Shown here: positions 47,872 through 60,582 of the stretch, piece after piece
How the letters are laid out: every line of letters starts with the position of its first letter
How positions within the stretch are numbered: position 1 is the stretch's first letter
Origin: Mesorhizobium sp. B2-1-1
Lineage (GTDB): Bacteria; Pseudomonadota; Alphaproteobacteria; Rhizobiales; Rhizobiaceae
NCBI RefSeq assembly: GCF_006442975.2
Contig: NZ_CP083954.1
Location: 1,481,001 to 1,545,000 of the forward strand
Reading direction: 5' to 3'
DNA: 64,000 nucleotides
Translations under genes and position numbers: made by a program
The notes under the pieces: generated by a model
Database searches by the model: none
The model's input: only the letters and a program-made list of their open reading frames with translations
What the model was told of the DNA's origin: nothing

Positions 47872-49125
47872 ATGGCGCGCATCGTGATGAAATTCGGCGG
47901 AACCTCCGTCGCCGACATCGCCCGCATCCGCAATGTGGCGCGTCACGTCAAACGGGAGGTCGATGCCGGCCACGAGGTGGCGGTGGTGGTCTCGGCGATG
48001 GCCGGCAAGACCAACGAACTGGTCGGCTGGACGCGCGAGGCCTCGCCGATGCACGACGCGCGCGAATATGATGCCGTGGTTGCGTCCGGCGAGCAGGTGA
48101 CGGCAGGCCTCCTGGCGATCACCTTGCAGAACATGGGCGTGCACGCCCGCTCCTGGCAGGGCTGGCAGATCCCGATCAAGACCGACAACGCGCATGGCGC
48201 GGCACGCATCCTCGATATCGACGGCGCTTTCCTGATCAAGCGCTTCGGCGAGGGCCAGGTGGCCGTCATCGCAGGTTTCCAGGGCATCGGACCGGACAAC
48301 CGCATCGCAACGCTTGGTCGTGGCGGCTCCGACACCAGCGCGGTGGCGATCGCGGCCGCCGTCAAAGCCGACCGCTGCGACATCTATACCGACGTCGACG
48401 GCGTCTACACCACCGATCCGCGCATCGAGCCCAAGGCGCGGCGGCTGGCCAAGATATCGTTCGAGGAAATGCTTGAAATGGCCTCGCTCGGCGCCAAGGT
48501 TCTGCAGGTGCGATCGGTCGAGCTTGCCATGGTGCACAGGGTGCGTACCTTCGTGCGGTCGTCCTTCGACGATCCCGACGCGCCCGGAATGGGGGATTTG
48601 CTCAATCCGCCCGGAACGCTTATTTGCGACGAGGAAGAGATCGTGGAACAGCAGGTCGTCACCGGAATTGCCTATGCCAAGGACGAGGCGCAGATTTCGC
48701 TGCGGCGTGTCGGCGACCGGCCGGGCGTCGCCGCCGGCATTTTCGGGCCGCTGGCCGAGGCCAACATCAACGTAGACATGATCGTCCAGAACATTTCCGA
48801 GGACGGCAAGCTTACCGACATGACCTTCACGGTGCCCTCCGGAGACGTGGACAAAGCGCTGGCCGTGCTCGACCGGCTGAAGGCCGATGTCGGCTACGAC
48901 GTCGTGCAGTCGGAAGCCGGCATGTCGAAGGTCTCGGTCATCGGCATCGGCATGAGAAGCCATGCCGGCGTTGCCGCCACCGCCTTCAAGGCGCTGGCCG
49001 AGAAGGCAATCAACATCCGCGCCATCACCACCTCCGAGATCAAGATTTCGATACTGATCGACGGTCCGTACACGGAACTCGCGGTTCGCACTTTGCATTC
49101 CGTCTACGGTCTGGATAAGCAGTAG
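47872..49125 (+). CDS. lysC: Aspartate kinase
   Basis: 417 aa. Phosphorylates aspartate in the first step toward lysine, threonine and methionine. The kinase domain opens MARIVMKFGGTSVADIARIRN; LGRGGSDTSAVAIAAAVKADRCDIYTDVDGVYTTDPRI is conserved. Two C-terminal ACT domains (ISLRRVGDRPGVAAGIFGPLAEANINVDMI; VSVIGIGMRSHAGVAATAFKALAEKAINIRAITTSEIKIS) confer feedback inhibition. ATG 47872 is the family start; the open frame extends to 47560 without homology. Upstream of ptsP as in many Rhizobiales. Confidence 0.97.
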   Translation: MARIVMKFGGTSVADIARIRNVARHVKREVDAGHEVAVVVSAMAGKTNELVGWTREASPMHDAREYDAVVASGEQVTAGLLAITLQNMGVHARSWQGWQIPIKTDNAHGAARILDIDGAFLIKRFGEGQVAVIAGFQGIGPDNRIATLGRGGSDTSAVAIAAAVKADRCDIYTDVDGVYTTDPRIEPKARRLAKISFEEMLEMASLGAKVLQVRSVELAMVHRVRTFVRSSFDDPDAPGMGDLLNPPGTLICDEEEIVEQQVVTGIAYAKDEAQISLRRVGDRPGVAAGIFGPLAEANINVDMIVQNISEDGKLTDMTFTVPSGDVDKALAVLDRLKADVGYDVVQSEAGMSKVSVIGIGMRSHAGVAATAFKALAEKAINIRAITTSEIKISILIDGPYTELAVRTLHSVYGLDKQ

Positions 49126-49205
49126 CAGACTGAATCAGTTGTTGCGTGCGTGCCGGCGGCGGCCGAAACTGCGCCGGCAGGAAGCCTATTGGAGAAGAAG
49201 CCGCG

Positions 49206-51476
49206 ATGCGTGACCCGGCCAGTGGCCCGCGCGTTCTGCTGAAACGGCTCCGCGAGCTCATGCAGGAGCCGCTGGAGCCGCAGGAGCGGCTCGATCGCAT
49301 CGTGCGCGACATCGCCTCCAACATGGTCGCCGAAGTGTGCTCGCTCTATGTGCTGCGCGCCGATTCCGTGCTCGAACTCTACGCCACCGAAGGCCTGAAC
49401 CCCAACGCGGTGCACCTGGCGCAGCTCAGGCTGGGGCAAGGCCTGGTCGGCACGATCGCCGCCAGCGCGCGGCCGCTCAATCTATCCAATGCGCAGGAAC
49501 ATCCGGCTTTCGCCTACCTGCCGGAAACCGGGGAAGAGATCTACAATTCCTTCCTCGGCGTGCCGGTGCTCAGGGCAGGGCGCACGCTGGGCGTGCTGGT
49601 GGTGCAGAACAAGACCATGCGCCACTATCGCGACGACGAGGTCGAGGCGCTGGAAACCACCGCCATGGTTATCGCCGAGATGATCGCCACCGGCGATCTG
49701 GCGCGGCTGACGCGGCCCGGCCTCGAGCTCGACCTGCGCCGCCCGGTCAGCTTCACCGGCCTGTCGTTCAACGAGGGCGTCGGGCTCGGTCATGTCGTGC
49801 TGCACGAACCGCGGATCGTCGTCACCAACCTGTTCAACGAGGACAGCGAAGAGGAAGTCCGCCGGCTCGAGGCATCGCTCGGCTCGCTCAGGCTTTCCAT
49901 CGACGACATGCTCGAGCGCCGCGACGTCGCCTTCGAGGGCGAGCATCGCCAGGTGCTGGAAGCCTACCGCATGTTCGCCAACGACCGCGGCTGGGTCCGG
50001 CGGCTGGAAGAGGCGATCCGCAACGGCCTGACGGCGGAAGCTGCGGTCGAAAAGGTGCAGAGCGACATGCGCGCGCGCATGCTGCACATGACCGATCCTT
50101 ATCTGCGCGAGCGGATGAGCGATTTCGACGACCTCGCCAACCGGCTTCTGCGCCAGCTGATGGGACGCGGGCCTGACGATGTCGCGGCCTCGCTGCCGAA
50201 GGATGCCATCATCGTCGCCCGCTCGATGGGCGCCGCCGAACTGCTCGACTATCCCCGGGACAAATTGCGCGGGCTGGTGCTCGAGGATGGCGCGGCCACC
50301 AGCCACGTCGTCATCGTCGCGCGCGCCATGGGCATTCCCGTCGCCGGGCAGATGAAGGGCGCCGTTTCCATGGCGGAAAACGGCGATGCCATCATCGTCG
50401 ACGGCGAGGAAGGCGCGATCCATCTTCGTCCGCAGTCGGATCTCGAAGCCGCCTATGCCGAAAAGGTGCGGTTCCGGGCGCGCCGGCAGGAAGTCTACCG
50501 CGAACTGCGCAAGAAGCCGTCGGTGACCAAGGATGGCGTTGCGGTCGACCTTTTGATGAATGCCGGGCTTGCCGTCGACCTGCCGCAACTGGCCGAGTCG
50601 GGTGCCGCCGGGATCGGCCTGTTCCGCACCGAATTGCAGTTCATGGTCGCCTCGACCTTTCCCCGTGCCGAGGCGCAGGAGCGGCTCTACCGCGACGTGC
50701 TCGATGCCGCGCGCGGCAAGCCGGTGACCTTCCGCACCATCGACATCGGCGGCGACAAGGTGCTGCCCTATTTCAAAGGCGCCATCCAGGAAGAGAACCC
50801 GGCGCTCGGCTGGCGGGCGATCCGCCTGACGCTGGACCGTCCGGGATTGCTGCGCACCCAGATCCGCGCCCTGCTGAAAGCCTGCGGCGGGCGGGAGCTC
50901 AAGCTGATGCTGCCGATGGTCACCGAGCTCGGCGAGATCGCCCAGGCGCGCGAAATCATCGACCGCGAGGTGCGGCATCTGTCGCGCTTTGCCCATCATT
51001 TGCCGACCAGCCTCAAGCTCGGGGCAATGTTGGAGGTGCCGTCCCTCCTGTTCCAGCTTGACGAGTTGATGAAGGCGGTCGACTTCGTCTCGGTCGGCTC
51101 GAACGACCTGTTCCAGTTCGTGATGGCGGTCGACCGCGGCAACACGCAGCTTTCCGATCGCTTCGACACGTTGTCGACGCCGTTCCTGCGGGTGCTCAAG
51201 ACCATCGCCGATGCCGGCGCCCGCAACCACACGCCCGTCACACTCTGCGGCGAACTCGCCGGCAAGCCGATCTCGGCAATGGCGCTGGTCGGCCTCGGTT
51301 TCCGTTCTATCTCGATGTCGCCCGCTTCGATCGGTCCGGTCAAGGCGATGCTGACCGAATTGCCGCTGGAGGCGTTGAAAGCGTTCTTCGACGACAATCT
51401 GATGGCGCCGGCCCAGGGGCTGCCGATGCGGGCGCTGCTGCAGGCCTTCGCCGACGACCGCTCAATTCCGTTATAG
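49206..51476 (+). CDS. ptsP: Phosphoenolpyruvate-protein phosphotransferase PtsP (EI-Ntr)
   Basis: 756 aa. N-terminal GAF domain (about 1-170), then the enzyme I module: phosphorylated histidine H367 in [21 protein letters not shown] and a PEP-binding TIM barrel with RTIDIGGDK and [16 protein letters not shown]. First component of the nitrogen-type PTS, which controls K+ and nitrogen or carbon responses rather than sugar uptake. GAF is thought to sense glutamine. ATG 49206 has GGAGAAG upstream. 80 nt after lysC. Confidence 0.96.
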   Translation: MRDPASGPRVLLKRLRELMQEPLEPQERLDRIVRDIASNMVAEVCSLYVLRADSVLELYATEGLNPNAVHLAQLRLGQGLVGTIAASARPLNLSNAQEHPAFAYLPETGEEIYNSFLGVPVLRAGRTLGVLVVQNKTMRHYRDDEVEALETTAMVIAEMIATGDLARLTRPGLELDLRRPVSFTGLSFNEGVGLGHVVLHEPRIVVTNLFNEDSEEEVRRLEASLGSLRLSIDDMLERRDVAFEGEHRQVLEAYRMFANDRGWVRRLEEAIRNGLTAEAAVEKVQSDMRARMLHMTDPYLRERMSDFDDLANRLLRQLMGRGPDDVAASLPKDAIIVARSMGAAELLDYPRDKLRGLVLEDGAATSHVVIVARAMGIPVAGQMKGAVSMAENGDAIIVDGEEGAIHLRPQSDLEAAYAEKVRFRARRQEVYRELRKKPSVTKDGVAVDLLMNAGLAVDLPQLAESGAAGIGLFRTELQFMVASTFPRAEAQERLYRDVLDAARGKPVTFRTIDIGGDKVLPYFKGAIQEENPALGWRAIRLTLDRPGLLRTQIRALLKACGGRELKLMLPMVTELGEIAQAREIIDREVRHLSRFAHHLPTSLKLGAMLEVPSLLFQLDELMKAVDFVSVGSNDLFQFVMAVDRGNTQLSDRFDTLSTPFLRVLKTIADAGARNHTPVTLCGELAGKPISAMALVGLGFRSISMSPASIGPVKAMLTELPLEALKAFFDDNLMAPAQGLPMRALLQAFADDRSIPL

Positions 51477-51486
51477 CACCTTTGCA

Positions 51487-52566
51487 ATGATCTCCCTTCC
51501 CCGCGACCGCATGGATCAAGTCGTCAAGCGTTTCGAAATGCTCGAAGCGCAGATGTCGGCCGGCCCGGCGCCGGATGCCTATGTTAAGATGGCATCGGAA
51601 TATGCCGAGCTCCAGGAGATGGTTGCCAAGGTCAGAGCCTTGCGCTCGGCCGAGCAGGAGCAGGCCGATCTCGAGGCGATGCTCGCCGACAAGGGCACCG
51701 ATGCCGAGATGCGGGCTCTCGCCGAGGCCGACCTGCCAGAGGTCGATGAGCGCATCGAAGCGTTGCAGAAGGACATCCAGATCCTGCTCTTGCCCAGGGA
51801 TGCGGCCGATGACAAGAACGCCATCCTGGAAATCCGCGCCGGCACCGGCGGCGACGAGGCAGCATTGTTCGCCGGCGACCTGTTTCGCATGTATGAGCGC
51901 TATGCCGCTTCGCGTGGCTGGCGGTTCGAGACGGTATCGGCCAGCGAGGGCGATGCCGGCGGCTATAAGGAAATCATCGCCACGGTTTCCGGCAAGGGGG
52001 TTTTCGCGCATCTGAAATTCGAGTCCGGCGTCCACCGGGTGCAGCGCGTGCCCGCGACCGAGGCCAGCGGACGCATTCACACCTCGGCGGCGACGGTAGC
52101 CGTGCTGCCGGAGGCGGAGGAAGTCGACATCGACATCCGGGCCGAAGACATCCGCATCGACACGATGCGCGCGTCGGGCTCGGGCGGCCAGCACGTCAAC
52201 ACCACCGATTCGGCAGTGCGCATCACCCATTTGCCGACCGGCATCATGGTGGTGCAGGCGGAGAAATCGCAGCACCAGAACCGGGCCAAGGCCATGCAGA
52301 TCCTGCGGGCCCGGCTCTACGACCTGGAACGCAGCAAGGCCGATGAGGAGCGCTCGGAATCGCGCAAGTCGCAGGTCGGCTCCGGCGACCGCTCGGAACG
52401 CATCCGCACCTACAATTTTCCGCAAGGCCGCGTCACCGATCATCGCATCAACCTGACGCTCTACAAGCTCGACCGGGTGATGATGGGCGAACTCGACGAA
52501 GTCATCGACGCTCTGATCGCCGATCACCAGTCGAAGCTGCTCGCCGATATCGGTCTTGATGGCTGA
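51487..52566 (+). CDS. prfA: Peptide chain release factor 1
   Basis: 359 aa. Terminates translation at UAA and UAG. GGQ motif at 233-235 ([18 protein letters not shown]), the site methylated by PrmC; stop-codon recognition PAT near [28 protein letters not shown]. 10 nt after ptsP and overlapping prmC by 8 nt. Confidence 0.98.
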   Translation: MISLPRDRMDQVVKRFEMLEAQMSAGPAPDAYVKMASEYAELQEMVAKVRALRSAEQEQADLEAMLADKGTDAEMRALAEADLPEVDERIEALQKDIQILLLPRDAADDKNAILEIRAGTGGDEAALFAGDLFRMYERYAASRGWRFETVSASEGDAGGYKEIIATVSGKGVFAHLKFESGVHRVQRVPATEASGRIHTSAATVAVLPEAEEVDIDIRAEDIRIDTMRASGSGGQHVNTTDSAVRITHLPTGIMVVQAEKSQHQNRAKAMQILRARLYDLERSKADEERSESRKSQVGSGDRSERIRTYNFPQGRVTDHRINLTLYKLDRVMMGELDEVIDALIADHQSKLLADIGLDG

Positions 52567-53431
52567 TCCTTTGCCCCAGGCGCTGGGGCCGCTGCTGCGG
52601 GCAGCGCGAGCGCGCTTGGCCGCGGTCGATGATCCCGCGCTCGATGCAAGACTGATCGTGGAGCACTTTTCAGGTACGACCCGCACGCAGGCCATTGCCG
52701 ATCCCGAACATGCGGTCGATGCCGCCGCTCTTGTCCAGATCGACCGCGCCTTGAGGCGCCGCGCGGGCGGCGAGCCCGTGCACCGCATCCTGGGCTATCG
52801 GGAGTTCTACGGGTTGCGGCTGTCGCTGTCGCCGGAAACGCTCGAGCCGCGGCCCGACACCGAAACGCTGGTCGAGGCCATACTGCCCTTTGTCAGGGCA
52901 ACCGTCATGCGCGAGGGCGAGTGCCGCATCCTCGATCTGGGAACCGGCAGCGGAGCCATCGCGCTGGCGCTGCTCAGCGCCGTGCCGGCAGCGATTGCCA
53001 CCGGGGTCGACCTCTCGGAAGGGGCGTTGAGGACGGCAACGCGCAATGCCGCGCAATTGGGTCTTGGCGACCGGTTCACGGCGCTGCTGTCCGACTGGTT
53101 TGAAAAAGTTTCTGGTCGATACCATGTAATTGTCGCAAACCCTCCCTATATACGATCGGAGGACATCGGAAATCTGCAGGATGAAGTCCGCGATTTCGAC
53201 CCACGCCTGGCCCTGGATGGCGGCGCGGATGGGCTGGCCCCTTACAGGGTCATCGCCGCTGAGGCGGCTAAGTTTCTAGAAGCCGGAAGCAGGATTGCGG
53301 TCGAGATCGGCTACACACAGCACATCGAGGTCACCGCTATATTTTGCTCGTCCGGCTATGCGGTCGCTGGTGCGTTCGGCGACCTCGGCGGAAACGACAG
53401 GGTTCTTGTCTTTCAACGGGGAAAGCCTTGA
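52559..53431 (+). CDS. prmC: Release factor glutamine methyltransferase PrmC
   Basis: 290 aa. Methylates the GGQ glutamine of RF1 and RF2. SAM motif [20 protein letters not shown], followed by the catalytic NPPY at 194-197 ([14 protein letters not shown]), which places the glutamine. Its ATG lies inside the last codons of prfA, so the modifying enzyme and its substrate are translationally coupled. Confidence 0.96.
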   Translation: MADPLPQALGPLLRAARARLAAVDDPALDARLIVEHFSGTTRTQAIADPEHAVDAAALVQIDRALRRRAGGEPVHRILGYREFYGLRLSLSPETLEPRPDTETLVEAILPFVRATVMREGECRILDLGTGSGAIALALLSAVPAAIATGVDLSEGALRTATRNAAQLGLGDRFTALLSDWFEKVSGRYHVIVANPPYIRSEDIGNLQDEVRDFDPRLALDGGADGLAPYRVIAAEAAKFLEAGSRIAVEIGYTQHIEVTAIFCSSGYAVAGAFGDLGGNDRVLVFQRGKP

Positions 53432-53735
53432 CGCAGTGCGAAAAAAACCGCTTGGCAATGCCGGGGAATGCGGCTAGGGTCGCGTTAACCGGATGAGACG
53501 AAGCAGGCAGTGCTCTTAGCGATTCGGTTTTCCTTGGAAATAGCTGCCTTCTTGCGCAAACGACGCCCAAGCTTCGTGCGGGAATCGTCCGGCAAGTGAT
53601 GTAACCGGAACAGGATGGCACGTGGCGCCAACGCAATTGATGCGGGCGAACGCCGGTGAAGAAACGAAACGGCTGGCTGCATGAGCGCCACCGTTCGTGA
53701 AGAGTTTTCGAAAATTTCAATATGAAGAGAGTCGA
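53432..53735. other. Intergenic region upstream of DUF4167 gene
   Basis: Contains a predicted sigma70-type promoter (annotated) and a roughly 250-nt leader. Antisense frames have no family match. A long 5' UTR is likely if that promoter is used. Confidence 0.5.
53452..53480 (+). promoter_or_regulatory. Predicted sigma70-like promoter for DUF4167 gene
   Basis: TTGGCA (53452-53457) and TAGGGT (53475-53480) are separated by 17 nt. Both fit alphaproteobacterial housekeeping promoters. It lies 20 nt after the prmC stop, in front of a leader of about 250 nt. Confidence 0.4.
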
Positions 53736-54662
53736 ATGAGGCCACAACAGCAGAACAGGCGCATGCGCGGTCGCAACAACAATGGCGGCGGCGGCAACAA
53801 CAACAATAACAACAACCGCAAGGGGCCAAATCCCCTGACGCGCAACTACGAGAGCAACGGCCCGGACGTGAAGATCCGTGGGTCTGCTCAGCAGATCGCT
53901 GAAAAGTACGCCACCCTTGCCCGTGATGCGCAAAGCTCCGGCGACCGGGTGATGGCGGAGAACTATCTCCAGCACGCCGAGCACTATAATCGCATCATTG
54001 CGGCCGCGCAGGCGCAGATGCCGATCCAGAACGTCCAGCAGAATCGCGACGAATTCGACGATGATGGCGATGAGGATCGCGACGAGTTCGACAATGCCGG
54101 CAACGCCGGCAACAACGTTGCGGATGCGCCGGTTCCGGTGATCAATCACGGCGCGGGTCCGCAGCCGGTTATCGAAGGCATGCCGGCCGAAGTCGCGCTG
54201 AACCGGGAAAACGGCCGCGATCGTGATAATAATGGCGGGCGCAACAGTGGCGGCCGCGACAATAATGGCGGACGCCATCGCGACCGCCGCCCCAATGGCG
54301 GCTATGGCCAGAACAGCCAGCGCGGCGATTATGGTTCGTCCGCCGAGCAGGGTGCCCAGCAGCAGCGCAACGAGACGGCCGAACAGGCCGAGGCCGTCAC
54401 GCCAGCCGAATCCGTCGCGCCGGTCGAGCAGGCGGCGCCGCTGTTCGAGAACCTGTCGCCGGCCGGGCTCGCTGCCCAGGCCGAACTCAATGAGACGGCC
54501 GCGGAGACTAGTCCCAGCCGTCGTCCGAGGCGTCCGCGCCGCCCGCGCGGCAATGCCGACCAGATCACCAGCGGCAACGACAATGCCGACGCTGGCGAGG
54601 TGGCGGCGGCCCCGGTCGACAATGGCAACGCCGACCCCGCGATCGCCGACATCGACAACTGA
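53736..54662 (+). CDS. DUF4167 domain protein, Asn/Gly-rich
   Basis: 308 aa. N-terminal MRPQQQNRRMRGRNN followed by a Gly/Asn tract, then the conserved DUF4167 core (PLTRNYESNGPDVKIRGSAQQIAEKYATLARDAQSSGDRVMAENYLQHAEHYNRIIA, about 38-95), and a long low-complexity tail with Asp/Glu, Asn/Gly and a basic PRRPRRPRG patch. The layout is that of an RNA-binding or scaffold protein; the function is unknown. Alphaproteobacteria-specific and typically next to clpB or prmC. A GTG at 53697 would add 13 residues. Confidence 0.85.
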   Translation: MRPQQQNRRMRGRNNNGGGGNNNNNNNRKGPNPLTRNYESNGPDVKIRGSAQQIAEKYATLARDAQSSGDRVMAENYLQHAEHYNRIIAAAQAQMPIQNVQQNRDEFDDDGDEDRDEFDNAGNAGNNVADAPVPVINHGAGPQPVIEGMPAEVALNRENGRDRDNNGGRNSGGRDNNGGRHRDRRPNGGYGQNSQRGDYGSSAEQGAQQQRNETAEQAEAVTPAESVAPVEQAAPLFENLSPAGLAAQAELNETAAETSPSRRPRRPRRPRGNADQITSGNDNADAGEVAAAPVDNGNADPAIADIDN

Positions 54663-54685
54663 GCGGCGACGCCTCGATACATTGA

Positions 54686-54712
54686 ACGGCGGAGAGAAAT
54701 CTCCGCCGTTTT
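54686..54712 (+). terminator. Rho-independent terminator after DUF4167 gene
   Basis: A perfect 10-bp stem (ACGGCGGAGA with TCTCCGCCGT) closed by a GAAA tetraloop is followed by TTT. It lies 24 nt after the stop and insulates clpB. Confidence 0.88.
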
Positions 54713-54759
54713 CGTTTGCGCGGCCGTCGAATATTATGCCTTCGCAGACATCAAGATGT

Positions 54760-54788
54760 CTTGAGGGTTCGCGGGTTGCGCACCATAT
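54760..54788 (+). promoter_or_regulatory. Candidate RpoH (sigma32) promoter of clpB
   Basis: CTTGAG at 54760-54765 and CCATAT at 54783-54788 are separated by 17 nt, close to the CTTG-N16/17-C(C/T)TAT pattern of alphaproteobacterial heat-shock promoters. It lies 92 nt before the clpB start and downstream of the preceding terminator. Confidence 0.55.
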
Positions 54789-54880
54789 CAGCCTCAACTG
54801 GACCCGGCTCTCACGGGCGGGTCCGTCACCGCAAACTGATCCGGTGCCGCAAAGCGGGCCGGTGATGGAAGGAGACAGGT

Positions 54881-57487
<2,607 letters not shown>

Positions 57488-57493
57488 TTGAAC

Positions 57494-57525
57494 GCCGCGC
57501 GCCCAGGACGGGCGCGCGGCTTTTT
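57494..57525 (+). terminator. Rho-independent terminator after clpB
   Basis: An 11-bp GC-rich stem (57494-57504 with 57510-57520) is followed by TTTTT, 7 nt after the clpB stop. Confidence 0.92.
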
Positions 57526-57548
57526 CGCGTCTTTCGGCAGGAGCACGC

Positions 57549-57908
57549 ATGACGCTGGACGACTATAACGGCTTCTGCGCCTCGCTGCCCGCCACATCGC
57601 ATGTCGTCCAGTGGGGCGGCGCCCATGTCTGGAAGGTCGGCGCCAAGGTCTTTGCCATCGGCGGCTGGAGCGAGGGCCGCGACCCTTTCATTACCTTCAA
57701 ATGCTCCGACATTGCCTATGATGTGCTGAAGGAGCAGCCGGGCTTGCGGCCCGCACCCTACCTTGCCTCGCGCGGCATGAAATGGATCCAGCGCCAGACA
57801 AGCCAGAGCATGGATGATGGCGCGCTGAAGGATTATCTGCGCGAGAGCCATCGTCTTGTCGCCCTGAAGTTGACGAAGCAGGCGCGAAAGGAACTGGGAC
57901 TTGCCTGA
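57549..57908 (+). CDS. MmcQ/YjbR-family protein
   Basis: 119 aa. MmcQ/YjbR fold: LPATSHVVQWGGAHVWKVGAKVFAIGG, ITFKCSDIAYDVLKEQPGLRPAPYLASRGMKWI and the C-terminal DYLRESHRLVALKLTKQARKELG. A small DNA-binding-like fold (CyaY superfamily-like) of unknown role. Follows the clpB terminator; a promoter must lie in the short gap or read-through supplies the transcript. Confidence 0.9.
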   Translation: MTLDDYNGFCASLPATSHVVQWGGAHVWKVGAKVFAIGGWSEGRDPFITFKCSDIAYDVLKEQPGLRPAPYLASRGMKWIQRQTSQSMDDGALKDYLRESHRLVALKLTKQARKELGLA

Positions 57909-58164
57909 GGCTAAAACGCGTCACGCTCGACGGATTCAGGCGACGCGCTTTAGCTTTTTGTTCTATGCATATCTTTCGCCCCAAACCGGGCCGCTTTTGG
58001 ATGATATGCATTTAGCTGATATTCGTCGAGGCGCCGGAAAACCGCCATCTTCATGCCCGGTTCATATTGGAACCTTATGGTCGGGCGGTGGTTCGCTGGC
58101 GAAGGACTCGCTACGCGCGAAAGCCGCCGGCGACGGCAATTACGGACCGGAGAGTTTGCCCACG

Positions 58165-59652
58165 ATGTTGCGGACGATCTTCACCCTTTCGGCACTTGCG
58201 GCCGGACTGGCGTTTTCAAGCGCGTTCGCCGCGCCGACCGAGGACGCTTCGCCGCGGGTCGTCCGCCCCGCTGACGGCGGCATCCTGCTGGCCCAGGACG
58301 GCAATCTCGACATCTATTACGACGCCAGGGGCAACCGCGTCATCGTCGATGCGGACACGGGCAAGGTCATCGCCATCCAACCGCCGCAGACCAGGCTCGA
58401 CCGACGCGCGCTGCGCCGCGAGACACGGCTGCGCGAACTCGGCCGCGTTCCCGCCGACGACGACCGCTACTATCTCGACGATCCGGAAGACATGGCACGC
58501 TTCCGCCGCAGGCAGATGGAAGACGAAGGCCGGGTCATCGCGCCGCCCGTCCAGGAATATGATCCCTATGGCGACAATTCCGTCGAGGCCTACCCGCCGG
58601 CCCCCGGCGGCGACGGCGTCTACGACAACTATCCGGAAGCGCCCCAGCCGGCAACGCCGCCCTCCATCAAGCGCCAGCCGCTGAACGAGGCCTCGATAGA
58701 GCCGGTCGAGCCCACGGCTCCCGCCGCGCAGCCGGCGCCCGCAGAGGAGGCGGGATTACCGCCGAAAGCAGGCGGCAAGACTGTGGTCGACCCGTCGCTT
58801 TCGCTCGGAGCACGCCAGGATGTCGCGGCTCTGCAGGTGCTGCTTGATCGCGGCGGCGCTTCGCCTGGCGTCATCGACGGGCGCTTCGGTTCGAATGTCG
58901 ACAAGGCGCTGGCTGCCTACAACCAGATCACCGGCAGCAATCTGCGATCGACCGACGCCGTCGGCATCCAGGCGGCCCTTGCACAATCGGGCGGCGATGC
59001 CTTGGCCAACTACACGATCACGCCGGAGGATGCGGCCGGTCCCTATGTTGCGTCGATCCCGGAAGATTACAGCCAGAAGGCGCAGCTCGACCGCATGGGC
59101 TATACGTCGGTCACGGAAGCGCTTGCCGAGCGCTTCCACATGGACGAGAACTATCTCAAGGCGCTCAACCCGGAGGCCAATTTCAACCGTCCCGGAACGA
59201 TCATCAAGGTTGCCAATTTCGGCAGACTGGTGTCGTCGCCGGTGGCTCGTATCGTCGCCGACAAGGGCAAGAAAGAGGTCTTTGCCTATGATACGGCGGG
59301 CAAGCTGGTCGCGGCCTATCCCGCCACCATCGGCTCGTCCGACACGCCGTCGCCGTCCGGCATTCATGCCGTGTCCCGTGTCGCGCTCGATCCGAACTAC
59401 ACTTACAACCCCAACATCAATTTCAAACAGGGCGAGAACAATAAGGTCCTGACCATTCCGCCCGGCCCGAATGGCCCTGTCGGCTCGGTGTGGATCGCGT
59501 TGGACAAGCCGACCTACGGCATCCATGGCACGCCGGATCCCTCGAAGATCGGCAAGACCGAGAGCCATGGTTGCGTGCGACTAACCAATTGGGATGCCCG
59601 CGAGCTGGCCAAGCTGGTTTCGCCCGGCGTGACGGTGGAATTCGTCGACTGA
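58165..59652 (+). CDS. L,D-transpeptidase with peptidoglycan-binding domain
   Basis: 495 aa. Signal peptide (MLRTIFTLSALAAGLAFSSAFA), a Pro/Ala/Asp-rich linker, a peptidoglycan-binding-1-like domain (QDVAALQVLLDRGGASPGVIDGRFGSNVDKALAAY), a LysM-like region (VTEALAERFHMDENYLKALNPE), and a C-terminal YkuD catalytic domain with IHGTPDPSKIGKTESHGCVRLTNWDA (C470 nucleophile). Makes 3-3 crosslinks or attaches proteins to the wall in the periplasm. ATG 58165 begins the signal peptide. Confidence 0.93.
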   Translation: MLRTIFTLSALAAGLAFSSAFAAPTEDASPRVVRPADGGILLAQDGNLDIYYDARGNRVIVDADTGKVIAIQPPQTRLDRRALRRETRLRELGRVPADDDRYYLDDPEDMARFRRRQMEDEGRVIAPPVQEYDPYGDNSVEAYPPAPGGDGVYDNYPEAPQPATPPSIKRQPLNEASIEPVEPTAPAAQPAPAEEAGLPPKAGGKTVVDPSLSLGARQDVAALQVLLDRGGASPGVIDGRFGSNVDKALAAYNQITGSNLRSTDAVGIQAALAQSGGDALANYTITPEDAAGPYVASIPEDYSQKAQLDRMGYTSVTEALAERFHMDENYLKALNPEANFNRPGTIIKVANFGRLVSSPVARIVADKGKKEVFAYDTAGKLVAAYPATIGSSDTPSPSGIHAVSRVALDPNYTYNPNINFKQGENNKVLTIPPGPNGPVGSVWIALDKPTYGIHGTPDPSKIGKTESHGCVRLTNWDARELAKLVSPGVTVEFVD

Positions 59653-59765
59653 GACGATGCGGCGTTCGTCGCTGGTTAGAGCGGTTCAGTGTTCGATGGA
59701 CTTCCGAGCCGCTCCAGCGCTGCGCGCTTTTCCCGGGAAACCGCCACGTTTTTCCTGGAATTGCT

Positions 59766-60398
59766 CTACCCGATTATCCTGCGCAACCATTTCGCGCTCG
59801 GTGTCGCGGCATAAATCAGTTGCACCATGAGAATGAAGCCGACGCTGAGCAGCGGGGTGACCAGACAGAGCAGGGCGCCGACCGCCCACAGAAGCTGCGC
59901 CTTGACGATGCGCAGGTAGACCGTGCGTTTCGTTTCGACGTCGACATCATCCGCCAGAAGGCCATTTTTCTCCGCATAGCGCCAGCTGGCGATCAGGGTG
60001 ACGCCGAGCATCAGCAGATTGAGCCAGTAGACGGCGACCGCGGTTCTGAATTCGAGGAAGTCGGCCAGAAGATCGGTCGAGAACGGCAGCAGGGCGATAA
60101 AGGCGAGAAAGCACAAATTGAGCGTTGCCAGCCGCCTGTCGGATCTGGTGATCAACCCATGCTGCGCCTGCTGGCCGAACCAGAAGATGGTCAGCGTCAG
60201 GAAGGAAAGCGCATAGGTCAGGAAGCGCGGCGCCAACGCCAGGACGGCGTCGAGGAGATCGCCTTCGGAATGGATCGCCTCGTGCGTCGGTACACGAATC
60301 TCCAGAACGATCAGGGTCAGCGCGATGGCGAAGACGCCGTCGGTCAGCCCGACGACGCGGTGGAGCCCGGACTGGGATGGTTCGAGCGGTCGCTTCAT
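59766..60398 (-). CDS. TMEM175-family (DUF1211) membrane protein
   Basis: 210 aa with about six helices. HRVVGLTDGVFAIALTLIVLEIRVP is the helix-1 signature of TMEM175-like potassium channels, but the usual FSD triplet reads LTD. Bacterial members are K+-permeable. ATG 60398 begins the conserved segment; the frame continues to 60527 without homology. Divergent from the MFS exporter. Confidence 0.85.
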   Translation of the reverse strand: MKRPLEPSQSGLHRVVGLTDGVFAIALTLIVLEIRVPTHEAIHSEGDLLDAVLALAPRFLTYALSFLTLTIFWFGQQAQHGLITRSDRRLATLNLCFLAFIALLPFSTDLLADFLEFRTAVAVYWLNLLMLGVTLIASWRYAEKNGLLADDVDVETKRTVYLRIVKAQLLWAVGALLCLVTPLLSVGFILMVQLIYAATPSAKWLRRIIG

Positions 60399-60582
60399 CG
60401 ATTTTCTCCCCCTGTCTGATCGGCTCCCGTCCGATGCCGCGTGAAAGCTTAGCATGCCGGCGCTTGTTTGCACCTGCGTGGGCCGGCACCTGCCAATGCG
60501 GCCAGGTGGCTGCGCAGCTGGTTTCAACCACCGGGACCGCTGGCTGGTTGTTGCGGGCGCGCCGCGGGTTTATGCAGGTTGC

